DNA of 64,000 nt, from contig NC_059545.1 of assembly GCF_905220415.1 (NCBI RefSeq), positions 3,358,001 through 3,422,000 of the forward strand, written 5' to 3'. The translations under genes and the position numbers were made by a program. Positions 60,301 through 64,000 of the stretch are shown here, one piece after another (position 1 is the first letter of the stretch; the number at the start of each line of letters is the position of its first letter). The DNA comes from Colias croceus. Its lineage: Eukaryota; Arthropoda; Insecta; Lepidoptera; Pieridae. Under the pieces are notes generated by a model, which saw only the letters and a program-made list of their open reading frames with translations, made no database searches and was not told the origin of the DNA.

Positions 60301-63300
60301 AACTAACCGACCCCTTAACTACCATAGCCAAAAAAACTGCCATAGACAGTCTAAAGAATAGCATAGACAAATTGAATAGAATAGAACCGCTATCTGATAA
60401 TATTGTAAACAAAAATAAATCTAAAAAATCTATCGAGGTAATGGAAGTGAGCGAAAACAGTTCAGATTCCGACCAATTTCGACGGGACGAGAACATGAAT
60501 CCAAAAAATGTTGAATCCATGAGGAGTATAATGAAAGAATTCAATAATAAACCTAAAGATACAAGAGAAAGTATGAAACGCAGATGGAAAATGCAAAGCA
60601 CGTTGTTAAAAGCTGGTTTTCAAAGGAAGAAAGATTACGATCAATCGAGCAACAGCGGGAGTGATACGGAGTTTTGTGATCGACGAGACATGCGAAGATC
60701 ATCAACGCCTGTAGCATTTAGTCGAAAATCGTCCAATGAAAATTTCTATAATAACGCATCCAATGACGGGTTTAACTTCATGCAGAACATGAATCCAGGT
60801 GTTATGCAACCAATGAATGTTGTGCAACCGATAAATATAGTTCATCCAACCAAAAATGGTAGAATGCAGACGCAAATAGTAGCACCGGCGGCTGTTAAAG
60901 TTAAAGTGGAAGATAAAGTGTTGTTGATATCACTGAAGTTGGAGACGATCAATAAGTTGACAATCAGCTGGCTGGTTGAAGAAGTCAAGTCGCGGTATTA
61001 TAAGTAAGTATTTTACTGGTCATATTTTTAAGCATAAATTATGTTCAGACTTCGAAAAATAGGTAACCATTAAGATACTTGAAAACAAATCTTGTTATAA
61101 CAAGATTGATTTTTCCCTGTATCCTTACTTAATATTATAAATGCGAAAATAACTCTGTCTGTCTGTCTGTTACTTAATCACGCCTAAACTACTGAACCAA
61201 TTTGCATGAAATTTGGTATGGAGATATTTTGATACCCGAGAAAGGACATAGGCTACTTTTTATTGCGAAATATGTACCACGGGCGAAGCCGGGGCGGACC
61301 ACTAGTATAAAATAATTAGTTTGTTAACTATTTATTTTGTTAACAAATCATGGTAAATATTTTTTTTTTCTCTTGTTCAATGATCTCATGATCTCTAACC
61401 TACATTAAAACAACTAGACTCACAATCGTGCTTAAAATTGTCAGAAGCAAAACTCAACCCACGTGTGTATCAGGCAGAGTTTTCTAATGAACGATACAAT
61501 CGACTTTAAACATTGGTAATAAGGTGCAAATTTCAATAAACATAATTTATTCATTTTTTCAGGTTAACAGGTGTAAAACCTGTGTTTAGTTTAATGACGT
61601 CAGATGGTGCCATTCTCTCAGAAGACGATCCTCTGAGTTTAGTGTTAGCGTCACCTGAATTGAATACGTGTATAAGTAATTGGAAAGCGTCGCCCGCTGA
61701 GGAAAGATATATGGAGTGCTGTGATGCTTTGGGTGTTTGTGAGTTATTTATTTATCCTACTAATATTATAAATTAAACGGTTTAGGCTAATAATATAATA
61801 AAAGGTTTTAACGATGTTTGTTACTCTGTCACGCAAAATCATCTGATCGGTATTGTATGAATTGGTATACAATCTTGATTAGCATATAGCCTATCGCCAG
61901 TTTATGCCACGGTTATTTACCCTACTACTAACTTTTCCTTTTTGTTGATAAGAAACGTGGAAAACTATTTATGTTTAATTTGGCGTGAAAAAAAAATGCT
62001 ATTTGTTTGCGTTTAATATGCTTAATTTATAAATTTGTCATTTAGAAATTAAGCTAACGAACAAACAAGATAAATACATAGAAAAATGGATCTTTCGTAT
62101 TTCTAACATTAAAAAAAGTTTATAATAAATTTGTATGAATTTCAGCTCCATCAGAAGAAATACAGCTAGCAGTTGGTCGCAGTCACACAACACGGCGATT
62201 AGCCCTCGGCTCACAAACACTACCGCCATCACAAATGCGACCTCTATTCAGAGCCCTCACTCACCAAACACATATAACCGCTATCATGATATCCAACAAC
62301 AACATAGGAAACGACGGCTTCAAATACTTAACCGACAGCCTCTGTACTATGAAACATTTAACGCTCCTAGATGTCAGTAGAAACAATATAACAGGCGATG
62401 GTGTAAAAATATTATTAAACGCCTTCGAGAAAGCCAATAAACCAGCCTGTCAATCGCTAGAAGATATCGACTTGAACCACAATCCTATAAGCAACGATGG
62501 CTTCAAACACTTGGCTAAACTGACGCAGTATATTCGACTGAAATCATTGAAAATTAATGATTGTAACATAACAGAGAATGCGTACAAGGAAATAAATACA
62601 TCACAGATACAGTTTGATGCTTTGGAAGTGTTGGATATAAGTAATAATGATGTTAAACAAGTGTTTGTAAGTAATTTAATGACGTCACTAAATCCTAATG
62701 TTATAAGTGAGTTGGATTTGGAAAATGTAGGCGTGGAGGGTAGTTGTGTCGGTTGTATAGCGAGCTTTATGGATACCGCGAAGGAATTGAAGTTACGACG
62801 TTTCAATTTGTCCAATTGTAAATTGGTTGATGGACAGTTTATGAGGATTTTTAGGTATGTTTTGTACTAGTTACCATAATTTTTTATCTATTTTCTCGAT
62901 TATTTTATAAGACTTTTTGAACCCATATTCAAGTTAATATCCAAATTTAAGAATATATCATTCGATATTTTCACTTCATTCTAAAAATGCATAAATGTTT
63001 ATTTAAATATGAGTAACATCAGGAATCAACGTGCTTAAAAATATCAGACTATTCATAAATGAATTTATTTTATTTTTAGGTGTCTCGGCCGGGCCAAGAA
63101 CTTACAGAGCGTGACTCTAAAACACAATCTTCTTACATTTATAACACTGAAAAAACTTTTACAACGGCAACCCCCAGTTCCCCAAATCAACCTTCAGGGT
63201 TGCCAGGATATATTTAAATATTCCCCAGATTCCGATTTTCAAGTGTGGCTACCAGCTATTGATTTTGGGAGATGTATTCCTGAAATAAACGTGACTCCAA

Positions 63301-63425
63301 TATCTAAATCTGATGAGGAAAGAGAAAGCTTTAAGTTGTTTTCTAAAACTTGGCTCAATTGTTTTAAAGGAAGAGGTATTATTGAACATTGTGATGGTGG
63401 AGTGACTAAATTTACTGCTAGGTGA
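48395..63425 (+). CDS. TONSL: Tonsoku-like protein (TONSL), replication-fork repair scaffold
   Basis: With MMS22L and histone chaperones, TONSL binds new histones and loads RAD51 at broken forks in the nucleus. Coding exons: 48395-48407, 48483-48740, 50353-50518, 51113-51389, 52129-52282, 52893-53097, 56872-57061, 57610-57841, 58240-58352, 58951-59137, 59671-61003, 61563-61738, 62146-62854, 63080-63425. All junctions are GT-AG and the frame stays open for about 1452 residues, against 1378 in human. Order: TPRs (about 20-420), acidic linker (422-498), ankyrin repeats (530-640), disordered region (650-960), ubiquitin-like segment (about 980-1060), leucine-rich repeats (about 1110-1400), tail ending HCDGGVTKFTAR, which parallels the human C-terminus. 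The start fits the human N-terminus in spacing and charge. Introns carry many transposons but no exon is interrupted. Confidence 0.92.
48908..48988. repeat. G-rich block with quadruplex potential
   Basis: On the + strand there are at least six runs of four or more G within about 80 bases (including GGGGGGG, GGGG, GGGGGG), ending in a C-run. Four G-tracts with short loops meet the usual quadruplex pattern. It lies in TONSL intron 2, on the transcribed sense strand. Confidence 0.6.
49016..49212 (-). repeat. Short lepidopteran repeat, copy 3 of 3
   Basis: The reverse complement of the repeat at 25175-25363 and 29831-30010. Begins ACTAGCTTACCGCTCGTGG and ends TACTATGTAGTG. Lies within the larger inverted-repeat element of TONSL intron 2. 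Confidence 0.65.
49623..49934 (-). CDS. Unrecognised 103-codon frame inside an intronic element
   Basis: A minus-strand frame starting MCLKEITNVKMYIKN and ending IIKEYNMWRR. Composition is protein-like (several aromatic residues and a CCCG motif) but I do not recognise a family. It lies inside the inverted-repeat-bounded element of TONSL intron 2, so it may be a transposon remnant. It may also be a chance frame. Confidence 0.2.
   Translation of the reverse strand: MCLKEITNVKMYIKNHSSFIVHSKACCCGTTIHTDYWRVVYDWGNMGMFSKKLITQTQTTHLLPLMGLILKELSPSGVLYRDFLNYNHPNLDDIIKEYNMWRR
50581..50913. mobile_element. pogo/Tigger-like MITE in TONSL intron 3
   Basis: 333 bp with inverted ends CAGTAGAACTCCAATTATCC and TA on both sides (50579-50580 and 50914-50915). 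CAGTA...TTATCCG ends with a TA target are the hallmark of pogo/Tigger elements. Internal copies of GATTCGGATAATCG recur near the right end. No transposase frame remains. Confidence 0.8.
51663..51874 (-). repeat. RTE-type 3'-end fragment, TONSL intron 4
   Basis: Begins CTAGATTTCCGCCCGCGGC, contains ATTTCATTGTAATCGGTTCA and ends CATTTATAATATTACTAG, the familiar pattern of lepidopteran RTE-derived short repeats. It abuts a related piece at 51875-52051. Confidence 0.6.
51875..52051 (-). repeat. Second RTE-type fragment, adjoining
   Basis: Begins AGTCCGCCCCGGTTTCGCCC and contains AATCGGTTCAGCCGTTCTCA. A different subfamily from its neighbour at 51663-51874. The two sit end to end, implying insertion of one at the tail of the other. 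Confidence 0.55.
52656..52797. repeat. Hairpin-ended MITE-like repeat, TONSL intron 5
   Basis: AAAGTGAAACTTTT (52656-52669) is the exact reverse complement of AAAAGTTTCACTTT (52784-52797), bounding 142 bp that includes palindromes such as CGATAATTATCG. A related inverted repeat lies at 58786-58889. Confidence 0.5.
53324..53989 (+). pseudogene. jockey LINE ORF1 (Gag-like), 5'-truncated
   Basis: 221 codons remain, open to the very edge of the insertion, so the N-terminal part is lost. The retained part has the pre-zinc-finger region (STFFVCVEQSI...) and three CCHC knuckles: CQRCQQYGHSKNNC, CVKCGEGHKTSEC, then CALCSCNHPANYKGC. This is the RNA-binding protein of jockey-type elements. The last codons overlap the ORF2 start in the arrangement ATGA. 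Confidence 0.85.
53986..56655 (+). CDS. jockey LINE ORF2: endonuclease and reverse transcriptase
   Basis: 889 uninterrupted codons, a full-length jockey ORF2. The N-terminal apurinic-type endonuclease (about 1-220) shows Asn in AAWNINGI (residue 10), Glu in SESHT (37), GGDWNAKHTHWGS (134-146) and the catalytic SSDHTPI (209-215). The reverse transcriptase (about 440-720) shows YRPISLTPILSKLWER, LDVQQAFDRVWH, GVPQGSVLGPVLYNI and catalytic FADD at 665-668. The start overlaps ORF1 by four bases (ATGA), which fits termination-reinitiation. No host splice signals appear to be used inside it. Confidence 0.93.
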   Translation: MTSLIIAAWNINGIAPNTNELETFLKENKIDVCLISESHTTERSQICIPGFCVYFTSHPDGVSHGGSAVVVKNNVKHWLLEPFPAKHLQATTVRVEDRLGAINISAVYCPPKHRISDDMFTSYFRTLGKRFISGGDWNAKHTHWGSRLTLTRGRELKKSVDMNYLTTLSTGEPTYWPTDSNKIPDLLDFFIIKNICPKYTQIESSLDGSSDHTPIILRLSIGIISSTPNNDTLYNYKTNWVNFREYLDENITLKLQMKSADEVDNACLYITNLIQVASWISTPELKHKAYNTPTPIEIREKIAEKRRLRRVWQISRNRTDKSRLNRAIKDLKNLLKEARDNSIRSNLERMSPDAHGVHSLWKATKNIPQPQNCSPPIRSNDSWARTDQEKADVFASYLANIFKPNEPNTPEDPEIDTILKQDIQLCPPLRLTTPRELSRLISLMDSKKAPGFDLINAKILKELPRKAIVFLTILINSSLKLSYVPALWKISQIVMVPKPGKPANEAQSYRPISLTPILSKLWERVVLHRLKTQLQQDQLIPDHQYGFRDQHSTVEQVHRVYQIIRECLENKEYCSAAFLDVQQAFDRVWHRGLLCKIKQFLPHSYYLLLESYLSERMFQVKVHDARSQLFACLAGVPQGSVLGPVLYNIFTSDLPHHPGVSIATFADDAAFLVCNPDREKASYTLQNQLNKTQDWLDKWRIRASAPKSHHITFALRHGLCPPVHLGQETLPHSSCVKYLGFYLDRRLTWKDHIKKKRAEVNFRFKNLLWLLGRQSTLSLSNKLRVYCAVIKPIWTYGIQLWASASESNLMCMQRVQNNILRVLTAAPWYTRNSEIHEYLEMPTIKDEAKKYLKKHTQKLRMHPNPLSQQLLKLKPMKRLKRANIDVELH
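57143..57197. repeat. Short hairpin in TONSL intron 7
   Basis: TGAAACAACCATATTT (57143-57158) and AAATATGGTTGTTTCA (57182-57197) pair perfectly over 16 bp with a 23-base loop. A second GC-rich hairpin lies at 57317-57370 (GGCAACGTCGC paired with GCGACGTTGCC). Confidence 0.5.
57610..57841 (+). other. TONSL: TONSL exon 8: acidic linker
   Basis: Residues 422-498. A basic helix is followed by a strongly acidic, Ser-rich run (SEEDE-like, then GGDEDTTHIGDDICLEDL). Human TONSL has an acidic stretch in the same place, thought to contact basic partners such as histones. It lies between the TPRs and the ankyrin domain. Confidence 0.75.
58385..58560 (+). repeat. RTE-type short repeat, TONSL intron 9
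   Basis: Begins ATTATAAATGCGAAAGTTAC, followed by CTGTCTG triplets, and ends GCCGGGGCGGACCGCTAGTA. Almost identical to 61131-61307, so both come from one recently active subfamily. Confidence 0.65.
58786..58889. repeat. Hairpin-ended MITE-like repeat, TONSL intron 9
   Basis: GAAGTGAAAC (58786-58795) pairs with GTTTCACTTC (58880-58889). The internal sequence includes GTGACATGTC and GCGTCACGTC. Its ends resemble those of the repeat at 52656-52797. Confidence 0.5.
59283..59491 (+). repeat. RTE-type short repeat, TONSL intron 10
   Basis: Contains ATCCTACGGAAAAGGGAATT and ends GCGGGCGAAGCCGCGGGCGG then AAAGCTAGT. Belongs to the general lepidopteran RTE-derived group but to a different subfamily from the intron 9 and 11 copies. 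Confidence 0.6.
61131..61307 (+). repeat. RTE-type short repeat, TONSL intron 11
   Basis: Nearly identical to 58385-58560 in the same orientation, ending GCCGGGGCGGACCACTAGTA. Confidence 0.65.
61563..63425 (+). other. TONSL: TONSL exons 12-14: ubiquitin-like segment end and LRR domain
   Basis: The end of exon 11 and exon 12 give a beta-grasp-like segment (VKVEDKVLLISL ... VEEVKSRYYK ... VFSLMTSDGAILSEDD). Exons 13-14 carry RNase-inhibitor-type leucine-rich repeats: ITAIMISNNNIGNDGFKYL, LTLLDVSRNNITGDGVKILL, LEDIDLNHNPISNDGFKHL and later units. The end of the protein lines up with the human tail. Stop TGA at 63423-63425. Confidence 0.85.
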
Positions 63426-63437
63426 CTTGAATGAAGA

Positions 63438-63443
63438 ATTAAA
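63438..63443 (+). terminator. TONSL: Candidate TONSL polyadenylation signal
   Basis: ATTAAA 13 bases after the stop codon. No AATAAA is evident nearby. The 3' UTR would be short, or a later signal is used. Confidence 0.3.
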
Positions 63444-63922
63444 TTTTTTTTTAGCATTATATTAATAGTAATTTAATTTAATGAATATGGTGGTTATGAA
63501 ATTAATATCAAATTGTTTTCTTTTGTATTGTCAGTCATTGTCTGAATAAGAATTATTTATTGGTTTATTGATTAGAAATTTTGTTGGGTTTGGTTGCGTG
63601 ACTTAGGGAAAAGTAAAGTACAAAAGTGGATGAAAATATCTGATCTATTATACGAAAAGGTTCCATTACATTTATTTTTTTATTCCATACCTATTTGGTT
63701 TATAGGTATGTCACAGAATACATAATAGTAGCTAAACGCTACAGAACGGACACTCTCCGCCTGCCGCCAAAATTAAACACTTACCTCACCCCGCACGATC
63801 AGCCTGAAAATGGTCCGCATTTGTCTGCAAGGACCATACGCAACGAAGATTGACAACATTAATCAAATTGACTTAAAGTAATTTTATTATTTTGGATTTA
63901 TGATTATCGTTTTTCGTAGAAA
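63444..63922. other. Sequence downstream of TONSL, no gene seen
   Basis: AT-rich. A slightly GC-richer patch at 63750-63840 has no recognisable motif. Confidence 0.45.
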
Positions 63923-64000
63923 ATGGTTAGAATATATTGTACTGTTTACGGATGTATTTCATCAGAAAAACGCGAATTTTTTTTACGCTAGTCACAAATG
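63923..64000 (+). pseudogene. Possible start of a THAP-type coding segment, cut by the window
   Basis: From ATG at 63923 the frame reads MVRIYCTVYGCISSEKREFF, which looks like the first Cys pair of a THAP zinc finger. It then meets a stop in a run of T, after which another frame offers SHK-like residues. Either a one-base frameshift relic or an exon boundary is possible. The window ends before this can be settled. Confidence 0.3.

Noticed and set aside
59410..60601. Antisense frames over TONSL exon 11
   Set aside because: Shadows of the sense coding sequence, which is supported by domain homology and splice junctions.
1..64000. CRISPR arrays, operons, rRNA
   Set aside because: No regularly spaced direct repeats, ribosome-binding-site-led gene strings or rRNA motifs; the genome is clearly that of an insect.

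Overview
This window looks like nuclear DNA from a lepidopteran insect, probably a moth. The evidence is AT-rich intergenic DNA, GT-AG introns, many short repeats ending in the GCGGGCGAAGCCGCGGGCGG-type core common in Lepidoptera, a tRNA-Gly-derived SINE, a Kabuki/CsRn1-like LTR retrotransposon, and jockey- and CR1-like LINEs. The species cannot be fixed from sequence alone.

One complete host gene is readable: a Tonsoku-like (TONSL) replication-fork repair gene on the + strand, 48395-63425. Fourteen coding exons join in frame through GT-AG junctions to give about 1452 residues. Domain order is TPR array, acidic linker, ankyrin repeats, long disordered region, ubiquitin-like segment, leucine-rich repeats and a conserved tail. 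The ankyrin domain keeps most residues that read unmethylated H4K20 in the human protein, but the Asn571 position is Ile. Its introns hold a jockey LINE with an intact ORF2 (intron 6), a pogo/Tigger MITE (intron 3), a 1.2 kb inverted-repeat-bounded element with G-rich runs (intron 2) and several RTE-type fragments. A second possible host exon, the proline-rich C-terminus of an unknown minus-strand gene, lies at 26800-26885.

Layout. 1-3000: featureless AT-rich DNA. 3040-3730: minus-strand LINE-like 3' end. 3728-6060: fold-back and dispersed repeats, a 257-bp tandem duplication and a 1.2 kb GC-rich array of about 6/24-bp periodicity. 6087-6663: Harbinger-like MITE. 6723-7151: LINE ORF1 fragment. 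9661-11500: CR1-like LINE with an RT ORF. 11.5-30 kb: mostly unannotatable DNA with a SINE and two copies of a small repeat. 30678-37351: Tc1 element split by a full-length Gypsy-type retrotransposon with nearly identical LTRs. 37-47.5 kb: AT-rich DNA with a Harbinger-like MITE (42935-43349) and a THAP-domain relic (about 44490-44800). 47537-48181: two identical MITE copies in inverted orientation directly upstream of TONSL. 48395-63425: TONSL. The last 80 bases may start another THAP-type coding segment.

No bacterial-style operon, CRISPR array or rRNA is present. The most notable observations are the GC-rich array open in several frames on both strands, the perfect 237-bp inverted repeat beside the TONSL promoter, the reader-residue change in TONSL, and the nested young retrotransposon.
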